The translations under genes and the position numbers were made by a program. The notes beneath the pieces are model-generated. The model saw nothing but the letters and a program-made list of their open reading frames with translations, ran no database searches and had not been told where the DNA came from. Shown in pieces: positions 9,926-22,074 of a stretch of 64,000 nucleotides of DNA (its first letter is position 1; each line of letters opens with the position of its first letter). Source of the stretch: Anaeramoeba flamelloides (lineage: Eukaryota; Metamonada; Anaeramoebidae); contig JANTQA010000045.1 of the NCBI GenBank assembly GCA_027625915.1, positions 2,852,001-2,916,000 on the forward strand, in the 5' to 3' direction.

Positions 9926-11613
9926 TTAATAATATCTTGGAAAGATAATTTTAAGCCTGTTCCCTTCCTACTTTGCCAAATTTTACGGTCCATTGCTAAA
10001 GTGTGTTTAATAATGGTTTCTAAAGGGCAATTTGAAGCAAATCCAAGATGTGTATCAATAAGCTGCGCCGCTCTAAACGATAGTTCTACTCTTTTTTCAA
10101 TGGCTTCGTCCACTGGATATATCTTTTTGATTTGGCAAATCAAGCTCATCGAATGGAAAATTAAATCCTTTAAGGGATAGCTTACAAAATTAGATGACAA
10201 ATATCTATTAAGTTTGTTTTTTGAATAAGCAATTGATTCTTCCCATTTTTTATTTTTTAAAAGTTCAATAAAAACTTGAAGATAAATCCTTGTTGTGAAT
10301 TCAATTTTTTTAGCAAACAATTTATCATTCTGTTCGTCCTCTTCCGTCGCTTCGTTGCTCATTAATTTTTTTTTTGTAATTAAAATCTGTGGGAAAAATT
10401 GTTTAATTTTCTCAATGGCTAATTTTGAATTGCCTTCTTTAATTAATTGAATAATTTGGTTTTTTCTTTTTAAATTTCCAATGAATTGCTTATAATTATT
10501 AATTTTTTCTTTTTTTGAAGAATCTTGAGAGCCCAAAGGAAGAAATTCATTTTGGTGATCTTTCTGAATTTGAGGATCAATTTCATTTTTATTAATCTCT
10601 TTTTCCTTTTTGTTCCCTTTCTCATTCTCTTTTCCTTTTCCTTTTCCTTTTTCTTTTTCATTTTCATTTTCATTTTCATTTTCATTTTCTTTTTCTTTTT
10701 GTTTTTCATTTTCATTTTCATTTACTTTTTCATTTTCAGCCCCCATGAAAGAGTTTGAATTTTTGTTTTTGTTTGGACGACGGTAATTTGTGGTACTGAA
10801 TAATTCAGTGAAATTTGTATCTTTTTTCAGTGCTTTTAAAGTTTTTAAATAATTTCTTTTTATTAAAAAGTTTCGAATAATCATTAAAATCACTTTTTGT
10901 TTTTTCTCGTGTTCTTCGTTTTTTTGACAACTAACTTGTTTTTTGTTTTCTGAGACTTGGTATGTAAAGGTTAAAAGTTGTTTTTTGAGAATATTTTTTA
11001 AATTAAATTTTTCCTTGTACCTCTGAAAATTAAATACAAAGGGCCCTGTTAAATTGATTCTTGCTTTTTCCCCGTCTGTGTGCGATCCGATAGACGGATA
11101 CAATAAGCACCTTGAGACGTTTTCAAAGGCAAGTGGCAATAGTTTGCCATTCCGTGTAAATGTGATCGTGGACAAATGGCGATCATAGAGAAGCCCAACA
11201 GTGTCGCCTTCCTTGGACGGGGTTGTGTAGTCTTTGCCAGATCCTGAATTGTGAAACTTGTGGCCGTCATCTTGGTGAAACGCCCAAGACTTCCCCACCC
11301 AGCCTGGCATTTGAAACAAATCATAATTATATGGCGTCAGGCCAATCGCCATCGCTCCTTCTATTCCCCAGCAAACAATTTTGATTTCAAAATAATTGAA
11401 CCGAACATCGGTAACTAAAGGACAATTCGTCTGAATCGTGCCGACGTCTTTTGTTCTGTTTCTTGATCTTGCAACGTACTCAAACGTTAAAGGATCAATT
11501 AATTTTAGAAACTTTTGTTCAGGATCTAAATATAATTTTGTTGGTGGATACAGGTTTGTGTGTTCTTTCATTTTTGGTTTTTTGAAAGAATGTGCTAAAG
11601 TGTTTGATCTCAT
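9922..11613 (-). CDS. RanBPM-like CTLH-complex protein (SPRY-LisH-CTLH/CRA)
   Basis: This is a single-exon gene of 563 residues that starts at ATG 11613 (the upstream frame closes within about 15 codons) and ends in TAA. It has the order of domains known in RanBPM/RANBP9 and yeast Gid1: a SPRY domain at about residues 62-190 (WGIEGAMAIGLTP, GWVGKSWAFHQDDGH, GDTVGLLYDRHLSTITFTRNG), a LisH helix pair at 241-270, and a CTLH/CRA region at about 372-545. The family is a scaffold of the multisubunit CTLH E3 ubiquitin ligase, in nucleus and cytoplasm. Residues 296-345 are an Asn/Glu/Lys low-complexity insert absent from animal homologues. The length is between compact and long family members. No sign of damage is seen. 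Confidence 0.93.
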
Positions 11614-12775
11614 TGGATTTAGAAATTCGTGTTCAAGTGTTTTTGTTGAAGAATATTATTGCTAGTTTTTTTTTCTTTTTGATTGTTTTTTTTTTTTTTA
11701 CAAAAGGTTTTGTCTTTTATTAAAAGAGAAAAATTTTTCTTGTTGAAAAAACAATTGGTGTAAAAATGATTTTTATAATTAAATCTACACAACAATCACA
11801 AAATGGTTATACTGTCTTTTATTTTGTAAAGACCTTTGAATAAATCTCATGAATTTTACATTACTTTCACAGCTTTTTAATATAATGAAAAAAAGATACA
11901 TTAAAAGAAATTTAAAACTGAAAAAAAAGTAAAAAGCTTTTGAATATAAACCTTTTTTTATTGAAATAAATATAACTAGAGGAATTCATTGATTTGAGTA
12001 CCTATATTTTGGGATTTATTTCCTTTCTGTAATATTATTGAGTCAGAGAGTTTAATTTTTATGTTCGAAAATTTATTTCTTTTTGGAGGAAATAGAATAA
12101 CTTTTAAGGCATAATTTGACTAAATTGAATTTTTTTCATACTCAAGTAATAGCTTGGTTTTTAAAAATGATTTTCTGGAATAACAGTTCTTTTGGAAAAA
12201 ACAATTCAGAAGAGGTCACACTCAAGATTCTCATCATTTTGATTCCTGAATTAAGAAATAATTGGCAAAATGAAAAAATCAATAATCTTTTTTTATTTTG
12301 AAAGAGGACATAAATTTCGTTTTATATTAGTTTTTTTTTAATTTGAATGAATAGAGCAAAATTTCTAATTTTTTTTTTTTTTTTTATTGATGGAAGAAGT
12401 GTAAATTATATTCTAAACCCCTTTAACTTAAATATCTTTAAGGTAATTTAAAGCTTAAAATCATAGATCTCACAATGGTTCAAGGCAAAGAAACACCTAA
12501 TTTTTCTTAATGTTGAAATAGCAAAAGCAAAAAATTAAAATATCAAAAGTTAAAAGAAAAAAAAATTAAAAAAAAGGGTTTATCAGAAACAATTGGTAAA
12601 AAATCAAAAAACAAAAACCAATAAAAAAGATTAATTTCCATAAAGAATATGTATAAGCTAAATTTCAATAATAGGTGCAGATTTTTTAAATAAAAAAAAA
12701 AAACGGTGTTTAATTGTTTTTTTTTTAAAAATAATAATGTATTTTACTACTATGTTTAGAGATAATAAAAAATAT
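11614..12775. other. Spacer upstream of the RanBPM-like gene
   Basis: This is the 5' flank of the minus-strand RanBPM-like gene. A stretch at about 12385-12480, starting GAAGAAGTGTAAATTA, resembles 29340-29440, so a further low-copy repeat is present. No gene is seen; the small frame at 12116-12301 lacks coding character. Confidence 0.4.
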
Positions 12776-13840
12776 ATAAACTCAATTCCAAAAATTGGGG
12801 CACACCTTCAAAATCAATTTAATTCCAAGAAAAGTGATAATTGACTCTTAAATAGAAACATTAGATATTAACAATCAATGTAAATAATTTTAAAGTTAAT
12901 TATTTATCATTTTTTTCATTATTTTTTGATTTTTGATTTTCAATAATTTTTTTGATTTTTTTTGTATTCTTTTTTTTCAAATAAAAAAAAAATTTTCTTT
13001 TTTTTTCAAAACTTTTCGAAAATCTCAAAATCACTTTAAAATGAAATTTAAAAGTTTTCATTCTGATCACAAAAAAAATTTTTTTTTTTTCTCTCAAAAA
13101 GAAAAAAGATTCTTTTTTTATCGAGAAAAAATTTTTTTGAAAAAAAATCATGATATGGTGTGCTAGGACACATGGCCTACAAACAGACCTTATTATTATT
13201 AATGGAAGTGTGAATACTGAATGTAATATTAATGATATTATCAAAAAAATCAAAGAAAATTCAACTCGCTAATTTATAATATAGTGAGTTGAAATGGATT
13301 TTCCAAAAGGATGGGGCTTGTCCACATACCTCAAAAAAAAACTCAAACTTACTTAAATCGGGGATGTAATGTTCTGGACCCTTGACCCCCAATTCCACAA
13401 GATTTAAATCCAATTGGGAATTTATGGATACTAAACTGAAAAATTGTAACCAAAAAACGAAGAAGAATTTTTAAAATTTTTACTAATGTATGAAATACTT
13501 TGAGTTGGGAAACCTAAGATAATTAGTAAAATCTATATTTAAAAGGATAGATTTAGTTATCAAAAGACAAGCTGAATCTATTAATAGTTTTTATTAATTT
13601 TTCTTTCAATAAAAATGGATTTTTTGGTAACTGTGTTCCAAAAATAGGGGCACACTTTTTTTTATTTTTTCTTTTTTATTTTTCGAATTGAATTTTAAAT
13701 TTACTATAAAATATATAAATAGTTTTAATTAAATATTTTCGGGTCTTTTATTATTTTAATGTACAAATATCATGTATTTTGGAGTATATTTTTATTAATG
13801 TAATTTTTTTTTGTGTCCCATTTTTTGAAATTGAGTTTAT
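12776..13840 (+). mobile_element. Decayed Tc1/mariner transposon
   Basis: The terminal inverted repeats read ATAAACTCAATTCCAAAAATT on the left and the near-match ATAAACTCAATTTCAAAAA as the complement of the right end. The 1.07 kb length is close to that of an intact Tc1 element. The interior holds a broken transposase (13140-13480). The terminal sequence is shared with MITE-A, which it may have mobilised. A second, internal copy of the end-like word lies at about 13635-13660. Confidence 0.8.
13140..13480 (+). pseudogene. Tc1/mariner (DD34E-type) transposase remnant
   Basis: Catalytic-core motifs survive in three frames. A segment like LIIINGSVNTE corresponds to the central 'dGslN' block. At 13298-13342 there is FQKDGACPHTSKKN, matching the family FQQDNAPCHTS block with the second Asp (13310-13312). 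At 13392-13427 there is PQDLNPIGNLW, matching PDLNPIENLW, with Gly in place of the catalytic Glu. The spacing between these two positions is about 34 codons across a frameshift. Stops and at least one frame change make it inactive. Confidence 0.8.
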
Positions 13841-13943
13841 TAATAAATAAAAATAGAGTGTAATCATTTTGTTTTTTGAAGGACGTATGAAAAAAATAAT
13901 TATAATAACAATAATAAAGTGGGAATCGAATTGTAAAATATGG

Positions 13944-13944
<1 letters not shown>

Positions 13945-13976
<32 letters not shown>
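13945..13976. repeat. TA dinucleotide microsatellite
   Basis: An uninterrupted TA run in the spacer between the mariner relic and the TMEM181-like gene. Confidence 0.9.
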
Positions 13977-13978
<2 letters not shown>

Positions 13979-14249
13979 ATATATGATTTAATATTTTGGT
14001 CTTCATATTTTTCAAACCTGCAAAAATTTTAATAGTTATCCCCAAAATTGTTAATCTACGATAACCAATAATCTTCATGATGTATGTTTTAAAAAGATAA
14101 AATTTTCAAATAATCACGATTTCCAAATAGAAAGATGGGTACCACAAAGTATTATAAAACTTTTTCAAAAGATAAGATTACTTTATTTTTTTTTTTTTTT
14201 CATATTACACTTATTATAAATAAATATATCCAACTTCGTAAAAAGTCTC

Positions 14250-14450
14250 TAAACAAAAGCTGTCTTGTTTTTCTTCTTGTTCCTATTCTGCATCTAATTT
14301 AATATTCAATAGTATATCTAAGATAAATCAATTTGTAAGGTAAACTCCTTGATATCTTTTGAAGAAAATTTAAATTATGAATTGGAATTAGTAAAAAATT
14401 GTTCATAATTTTTAATCTCATTTATTGTCAATTTTTTATTAGTAAAAGGT
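14250..14450 (+). repeat. Degraded MITE-H fragment
   Basis: The order of words (TTTTTCTTCTTGTTCC, then AACTCCTTGATAT, then GGAATTAGT) follows the pattern of the MITE-H copies at 50.96-51.14 kb and 59.1-59.25 kb. The termini are not recognisable. Confidence 0.4.
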
Positions 14451-14643
14451 CAAAATAATCTCAAAAAATTGAAAATATTTACTGTTTGAGAAAAATTTGA
14501 AATTTAATCTTCCATATTTAACTTTTTCTTTTATACTGTTAAAATTCCAAGAAATATCAATCAGTTTTTCTTAGTTTCTTTGATTATTTAAAGTTCATAC
14601 TTTCTAAAAAAAAAAAAGAATTTTGTCTCTTTTTTACAAGTTT

Positions 14644-14873
14644 GACTATTTGTTGTAAAATAAATGTAAAAAATTTTTCACTCAGCTTTCCAAAAAGATT
14701 TCAAATCATGTAACATTTCCATTTTTAATAATTGCGTAAAATCAACTTAAATGTAATTAATTTCCCTTTTATTGTTATTGTTGACTTTATAAATTAATTT
14801 CATTTTGGGGCGTAATTTTTTTAGAAAGCTGAATGTAAATATTGGATTTTTTTATTTTGCAATTAACAATAGT
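14644..14873 (+). mobile_element. MITE-B copy 1
   Basis: About 230 bp. The left end reads ACTATTTGTTGTAAAATAAA, and the right end is its diverged complement. The inner parts of the arms contain CTCAGCTTTCC and AAAGCTGAATG. Other copies are at 37829-38055, 42450-42682 and 62723-62944. Confidence 0.7.
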
Positions 14874-15480
14874 TTTACAAAGTATGTAAGGGTTGTTTTA
14901 ACAATAGTAATTCATTTATTTAATATTAGTAATACAGTAAATTTTTCAGGCAAAAAAATGTAGAATGAGTTCCTAACAGTTTGAGATTTTTGATCAATAA
15001 TCAAATATATTGGTTAATTGATGAAAAATCCTTGAAAAAAACAAGACTAATATTTTTGTAACCTAACTAAATCACCTTTTGCCTTCATTTATTTTATATC
15101 TTTTAAAATCACTTTCAACCTTTAATTAATCAATTAGAATGTTTGATTTTTGATCCACAAATTTTTCAATTCATTTTCTTTAAAAAAATAAAGACATATT
15201 CAATTTTAATTTAATTTTAATTGGATAATTGTTCATATAAAAAATGTAATACCTTTGAAATTATCTCAATAAATAAAAATACATGAAACTTTCTGGCAAC
15301 TTTTTTGTAAATACTTGTCACAAAGTAAAAAAAGAAACTAGAAAAAATATTTATTTTTTTTTACAAATCATTCTTTACAAAGCACAAAATCATTTTGCCT
15401 GAATAGATTATTTACTTGTTATATTCAAGAGGTGATCTTTTTAAAAGAGAAATTTACAACCTTTGAATCCGCAAACAAAT

Positions 15481-18400
15481 ATGCGAAGTGTTTTGAAAAA
15501 AACATTTTTCATCAATTTTCATTTTCCTTCCTCCTTTGATCAGAAGATGAAACCTTTTAGGTTTACAACGTGGACAAAAAAGAAATTTATTTTATTCTTT
15601 TTTTGTTTTTTCATCATCACCTGGACATTTAGCAGTTTAAATTTGGAGGGCAAATATATAAACAAAACACATGAAATTGAATCGCCTTCACAAAAACAAA
15701 GCATCGATCTCGATATTACAAATTTACATCGGCTAAACCAAGAACTAATTGTGAAGGCTTCATTAAAAAATAATTTAACCATTGGTGTTTTCACACCAAT
15801 TGAATTTACTGTCCTTCTCTATGGATCAAACCCAACAAACGGGAATGATCAGTGGGTCCTTCTTCAAAATTCAACAAACCAAAGAAATGTCACATGTGAA
15901 GTTTGTTTTTACTTTTATGCTCTTAAATTTTTTTATATGTAGCTCTTCAAAAAAAGCACACTTTGTCTTTAAATTTCTTTAATTTTGAACCACGATCCTC
16001 AATTTTTTCATTTTTGTTGTTTTTTTTTTTTTTTTTTCTTCCAAATCGCTTACCACTTCTATCCTTTCTTTATATGCCTTCAGAAAAAAAGTCTCTGCGA
16101 TTCAAATACTTTAGTCCACGAAAATTATATTCATTACACAAATTACAAAACCGAGATTGTGATTGAAAATCTTATTGATTGGCAGTTTTATAACCTTGTT
16201 GAAATTGAGGTATTTTACATTTTTATTTTTATTAACAAAAAACAAAAAAAGCGTTTCTTTCTTATTCTTGATCCTTTACTATTGATCTTCTTTTTTTTCG
16301 ATCTTTCTTTTCTTTTCCGGAAAACATGATCTAAAGTTAATTTTTGGTTGTAGGTAGATAAGTTTGTCTTTTCTTCAATGTGCTGAAGAGATTGCCGTCT
16401 ACCAAAAAGGAGTTTAAAATGAAATAATCTTGCTTTTGAGGTTAAATCATACCGAGAAATTAAAAAAATATTTGAAAATTTGTTTACCTGACTGTTAATT
16501 TCAAAAGAAAAGGAACAAAATTTTCATAAAGCTTTCTAAAATAATAACAAAAAGAAGAACTCCAATAAACCATTAGAAAACCCCAATTTTCAGAGGAAAA
16601 CCATGCTAATATAACTGATTTACAAAATTGAATAATTTCAATTTGACTTTGATTCTGAAGGGAGTAGCTACACCATAAAAATCTCTGAAATTCAAATATG
16701 TGATAGTTTATTAAAAATTATATTGGTTCTCTTAAGTTCTAGACTCCCAAAAAATTTCAAAAAAATATAAACTTTAATTTTACTAAAATCAAACAATTAA
16801 AATTTCAGAGAAAATAATCTTTAAAAAAAAAATTAAATTTGGAGAAATTTATTTAATTTTTTTATGGATATTATTTTTTGAGATATAAGACTAAACCCTT
16901 TTGCTTTTTATTTTCAGATTGTATTTATATAATACTTTGTAATTATTTGATTATAACCTCATCGGCAAATATTCCCCAAATCTAAATATTCTAGAGATCT
17001 CAAAAAAAAACAATTATTAATTATGTTTTTTTCAAAATTCCACTTTAGAAAAGAGAATTTCAGGTTTTATTCTTATTTCTTAAATAAATTTTTATTTAAT
17101 AGTGTCATATCTTTTAAAAAGTAATACATTTTATTTGATAATATTCTTTTAATATTATTAAATAATTTTTTATTTAATTAAATTCCTTTTTTTTAATACT
17201 TTACTACCTTACTTGAAATGTTTTAGTAACTTATTTATTATTAATAAAATAATAAACCACCTTTTGTTTTTATCTTACAAAAGTGCCAGAATACTTTCTA
17301 GATAATTCTTTTGGATTTTAATAAATACAGATATATCCTTATTTTTTTCGAACTATTAAACTAGGATTTATTTAAAACGTTTTTTTACAATATTTACTCA
17401 ACTTCAACTAATCAATTTAACAAAATATCTCAGAACAATAAAATCAAAAAAAAAAATATTTCTATTACCTTTCCAATCTTTAAAATTCGTTATTTTGTGA
17501 ATTATAAAAAATACTTTGAATTCATAAATAATTATTCATTTCGAAGTACAAGATTAATTTAGCATTTTTATTTCAATTCCTAATCAGCTTGAGTAAAATG
17601 TGCAATTATTTGGAATTGTGAGATTCTATTTTATAAGAGTAAATTGCAAATAATGATATTGGTCTTCATACAAGCGTTAAAAATTAATTCGAATTTCTAA
17701 CTTGGTAACTTTTCAAGTAATTTTAACATATTTTAGAATTCGAAAAATAATAATTTGATCATACAAAGATCTTCAAAGAAACAATCAAATTTGAAAAATA
17801 AACTAAACGAAACAAATTAAACCAGTGATCAGATCAAAAAGATATTTTTCTTGTGGTTTGATGACTGGTTGGTGGGTTGATTGAACATTTACATTGACAA
17901 TACTTTATATTTTTGGAATAATCCCATAATCCCAACTTATTATTATATTAGATTTACTAACAATACAAATACCCAGGATAATAGAAATCATTTTAAAAGT
18001 ATATTCTATATTTTTAATTCTCTTTCGTTAAAACAATAGCTTGACCAAATCATTTTTTAAAAACAGCAGTTTAAATTCAAAATATTTCATAAAAAGGTTT
18101 AATATAAAATGAACGATCTAAAGATTGTTTACCATTTCATTTTTTTTTTATTGATCAAGCACATATTGTTCCTTTTAAATTTTAGAGCGTAAGTTCAATT
18201 AAAATAAGAGTCTTATACCAGAAAGTCAGCAATTTCACTTTTTTTTTTAATTTATAATTGGATCTAAAAACTGTCTTGTTTATTTAGTTGTGGTTTTGTT
18301 TGATTTTTAGTTTTTAAATGTCTTTTGTTTAAAAACATTTTATTAGATTTTTTTCCAACATAAAATAAAAAGATCACTATAGAATGTTAAGATAAGAATA

Positions 18401-19489
18401 AAAGTTAAACCATTTAACATTCCCCAAAGCAGATTAAATAAATCAACACAACATTCTATTGTGGCATTTAATCTTTACTTGTGAAATTAATAAATTGTTT
18501 TTCAACAAGTACTTTAAATACTAAAAAGCAACTAGACGCAACTAAAGTAAAAAATGTTGTTTTTTAATCTTCTTTCAAAATTGCAAAAAGTGAAAATTTT
18601 GACTTTCTGGTGGCTACCCCCTTAACAATTATTTTTTTGCAACACTGAATGAAAAGTTTTATTCTATTTATTTTTCAACAAATAGTAACTTTGAGTAATG
18701 CATTTTATTGTTTTAAATGATAAGAAACTCTGCAAAATTTGTTGAATCTTCGGAATATACTTTATCATGGACTATTCTAAAGGTACAGTTCAAAGATTTA
18801 AAAAATGAAAAATGAAGTAAATTTTTTTCCAATTTTTTTGAATTTATTAGTATGAGGGCACCATGGTTCAATTTTCTCTAAAAATTCGATTCGTAAAATA
18901 GAACTAAGCTATTTCCAAAAAAGTGGGGCAAATTTATTTTAAAATATATCTATTAAACTCAATCTTCAAAAAAGTATTTAAATATCCAAAATCATTAACT
19001 ATCATTTATAGATTCTTGATAATAATTCAATTTGTTTCTTAGTATTGTATTACAGAAATAAAAGATATTAAATTTTCTGTTCTCAATTTTATTTGATATT
19101 TTTTAGGGGTGAAAATTGGTGTTTATTATTTTTTTTTTGATCTAAAAAATTGTTTTTCATAACTTGTTTAATCTCAACAAATTTTCAAATAGAATTGAAT
19201 ACTTATAACTGTATTTGATTGTTTAAAAAAATCATTTGTATTCTTTCCATATTTTCGGTTTTTTATTGAAATTGGTCGTACTTGGTTTTCACCAAAAAAA
19301 CGTAAAATTGTTTTTTCATTTTTCAGAAATATTTTATCCAAACATATTTTGAATTTAATTCATTAAGTGATGATTTAATCAGTCTTAGTATTTAACTTAA
19401 AAAAAACATATCAATTTATGAATAACTACTTATAAAGATGATTTTTTCTGTAATATAAAAAAAAATGCCAAACTTTTTTGGAAAGACCT

Positions 19490-19532
<43 letters not shown>

Positions 19533-19615
19533 GTGCGTGTGATAACAAGTCACATACATAAAATTTTATTTTATTCTATTTATTATACAATAACAATTTA
19601 AAAATATTATTTAGC

Positions 19616-19654
<39 letters not shown>

Positions 19655-21398
19655 AAGGTTTAAAAACATATTTTTTTTATGATTTGCAATTTATTTATTT
19701 TTAATAATTATTTTATAAAAATTCTAAAATATTAAAAACAAATAGTATAATTATGTATCAAAATATTTAACGTATTTTAAATTATTTTTTCAATATATCC
19801 TTGTGATGATATTAATAACATGGACTGGCATTTATTTTTATAAATTAAGGGATGTTGAATTTAAAAATTTGCCACTTGAACAAAAATGGTTAATTATTAT
19901 GCTAGTTTCTTTAATTTTCTTCAATAATCCTCTTCATCCTGTAACTTTATTGTCAAGCTCTCTTTTTTGGAGAACTATTTCTCTTATTTTCACTTCAATA
20001 TTTTTCATTGAACTTTTTGGCGGTTGGCTATGCGTACTTGGTGGATTTAGAACAGTAAATATTATTCTTATTCTTATTTAATATACAATTCATTTATTCG
20101 TAACAAAAATCATCGGGTAGTTAATATTTCTCTTTTAATCCAGGATTAAGTTGATAAAATCGCAATATGTGAAAAAAATCGTGATAAATCTCAATATCGT
20201 GATAAAAAAGTAATCGCGAGATAATAATTGATGAGTTTTTGTTCTAATTCAGTAATATTTTTAGAAAGAATTTTTTTTTGATCAAAAAACAGATTAGGTG
20301 ATAAAAGTTATTCTTTGAAAAACCAACAAAAAAGATATTTGATTCAATCAAGGATCAGATCAAAGAGTTTTCATTGTATTTTATGTTGATTTGGTTAAAA
20401 AGCGATCGATCACTTACCCCAACAACAGTAACAACTAACGAGGAAATCAATATTTTCCCAGTCAGTCTATTTGAGCTTCATAAATTGCTATGAATAAAAA
20501 GCTTTTGAAAACTATCAAACTTTCCGTTTGTTCTTTAAAGAATGAACTAATGGGTGAAAACATTTTCAATATTCTCTCAAGGTTGAAAGGAGATAATTTC
20601 AATTTTAAAAGGTTTCTTGTGAACCCGTACATACCATAACTAATTGAAACGATTCTTTCGATTGCTTACTGTTTTCTTTGTTTGTTTTTCCTTCTTCTGC
20701 TAAATTTTCACGTAGATAAAACAGAATTAGAGCTTAGAGATTTTTTTAATTTGATCGATTACCAATAAGAAGGAAAATTATCCTTTCTTCTTTTTTGTTT
20801 GTTTAACTTGCGAAAGGTAATAACTCCATTTTAAAAAAAAAATAGACCTATTTTATATTCAAGATCATTTGTTCAAATGGGTAATTATTTGTTTGATCAT
20901 AAAATTCACAGGAAGATTTGATATAGGAAAAAAAAAAAAAATATGAAAAGAAAATATTTTTTTAATTTAAAAAAAAAATTTAGCGTTTTTATAGTTTTTA
21001 TGTCTTTCAAACATTTCAAACAATCGAAGACACTTTACAACCCTTTCAAACATTTTCTAAAATTTTTACAAAGTGTAAACGTTGTAAAAGTGTCAAAGCT
21101 TTGTAAAATTCATGGGATTTTATTAAGTCGATTTCAAAAAAAATAATTTTCTTTATTTAGATTTTGTCAATTATTTAGATTTTATGATTTTCCGTGATAA
21201 AGTTGGACTAATCGCGATTTTTTAATATTATCGTAACCATTAATTGACAACATTGTGATAATTCCTTATTTATCATCAAACACTCAATTTAATTAAAAAA
21301 AAAAACAATATTTTTTCTTTCTTATTATTTTTTTCACTCAATATTAATATTTATTAATTAATTAATTAATTGTTGGATTTGTGTATTTATTTATAAAC

Positions 21399-21438
<40 letters not shown>

Positions 21439-22074
21439 ATTGATAAATCCAATTATCTATATTATTCATAGCCAAAACGTCACTTTCGTGGATTTTATCT
21501 GCCAAAATTCCTTCTTTTAGGGCTGATATTTATCTTGTTTTTGTCTCTTTTAATTTGGAGAGAAAACCATTCAATTAATCATCCAGAATATGAATCTGTT
21601 ACATCAATTCCTTCATATTGTGCATTTCGTACAATACTGACCATTTTATTTGTGTATTACTGGCTGTGGGCGTTTTATTCACTTACAGGGTCGTATTCTC
21701 ATGTAAAGCAGATTAAAAAAATGGAATTAAAAAGGAGATTTATGTTTTTTGTAATTATTAGTACAATTCCCTTCTTTTTTACATTTCAAGTTCTATTTAC
21801 TATTTTATATAGTAAAGATACATACAGCCCAATTGAATTTATGGCAGTGTTTTTTATGTATAATTTTTATTTGTTGGGTTATTCTTATGCTTGTTTACCA
21901 AATAAATTATCACCAAACCAAGAAAACAACACAAATCATTCCGAAAATTCTGATTCGAAAGATTCAATCGGAAGTGATCTTTCAAATGCAACCGATTTAA
22001 AAATTATTTCTATTAATTCATCGCTTTCAGATTACTCTGATCAACCTGAAAAAAAACTATTTCAAAAAAATTAA
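15481..22074 (+). CDS. TMEM181-like seven-pass membrane protein
   Basis: Four exons: 15481-15900, 16084-16209, 19746-20054 and 21472-22074. All junctions are GT-AG and phase 0, giving about 485 residues. Exon 1 gives a signal-anchor (KKKFILFFFCFFIITWTF) and the start of a luminal/extracellular domain. Exon 3 holds the first transmembrane helices and a block (LPLEQKWLIIMLVSLIF) that matches GIEQKWM in animal TMEM181. Exon 4 opens with GFYLPKFLLLG (animal: TFYLPKFFIVG), then further helices and an acidic Ser/Asp tail, also as in the family. TMEM181 is a GOLD-domain seven-transmembrane relative of Wntless; its cellular role is poorly known. A second possible start is ATG 15547. Relative to the animal protein, about 15 residues before exon 3 are missing, so a micro-exon in the 3.5 kb second intron may have been overlooked. 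Confidence 0.85.
16210..18215. other. First part of the 3.5 kb intron 2 of the TMEM181-like gene
   Basis: No repeat copy was identified with confidence in this part. A short extra exon would be expected somewhere between 16210 and 19745; a stretch after a TTGTAG acceptor at about 16355 is open for nine codons but offers no compatible donor. Confidence 0.4.
18216..18616. mobile_element. MITE-J (single copy seen)
   Basis: TA-flanked 401-bp element with inverted ends: ACCAGAAAGTCAGCAATTTC on the left and, read out from the right end, GCCACCAGAAAGTCAAAATT. The interior has a further internal palindrome around CATTCTAT. It lies in intron 2 of the TMEM181-like gene. Confidence 0.65.
18907..19490 (+). 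mobile_element. MITE-F copy 2
   Basis: The ends are inverted: TTTCCAAAAAAGTGGGGC on the left and, as complement of the right, TTTCCAAAAAAGTTTGGC. It matches 6436-7226 in opposite orientation once the nested MITE-C is removed there. It lies in intron 2 of the TMEM181-like gene, 255 bp from exon 3. Confidence 0.75.
19491..19540. repeat. TA/TG compound microsatellite
   Basis: A short TA run passes into about 15 TG/CG dinucleotides directly after the right end of MITE-F. Confidence 0.9.
19619..19651. repeat. TA microsatellite
   Basis: An AT-dinucleotide run about 95 bases upstream of exon 3 of the TMEM181-like gene. Confidence 0.9.
20090..21290 (+). mobile_element. Element L copy 1
   Basis: This roughly 1.1-1.2 kb repeat fills most of intron 3 of the TMEM181-like gene. 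It aligns in direct orientation with 43990-45110; shared words include AAAATCGCAATA, ATTCAATCAAGGAT and GATCAAAGAGTTTT. TCGCGATT words and their complements sit near both ends, which suggests inverted termini. The short frames inside it are not conserved in the other copy. Confidence 0.6.
21353..21434. repeat. ATTA and TA microsatellites
   Basis: A tetranucleotide ATTA run (21353-21372) and an AT run (about 21403-21434) lie just upstream of the exon 4 acceptor of the TMEM181-like gene. Confidence 0.85.

Noticed and set aside
10470-10758. 83-codon minus and 77-codon plus frames inside the RanBPM-like gene
   Set aside because: They come from reading the GAA/AAT low-complexity insert in other frames.
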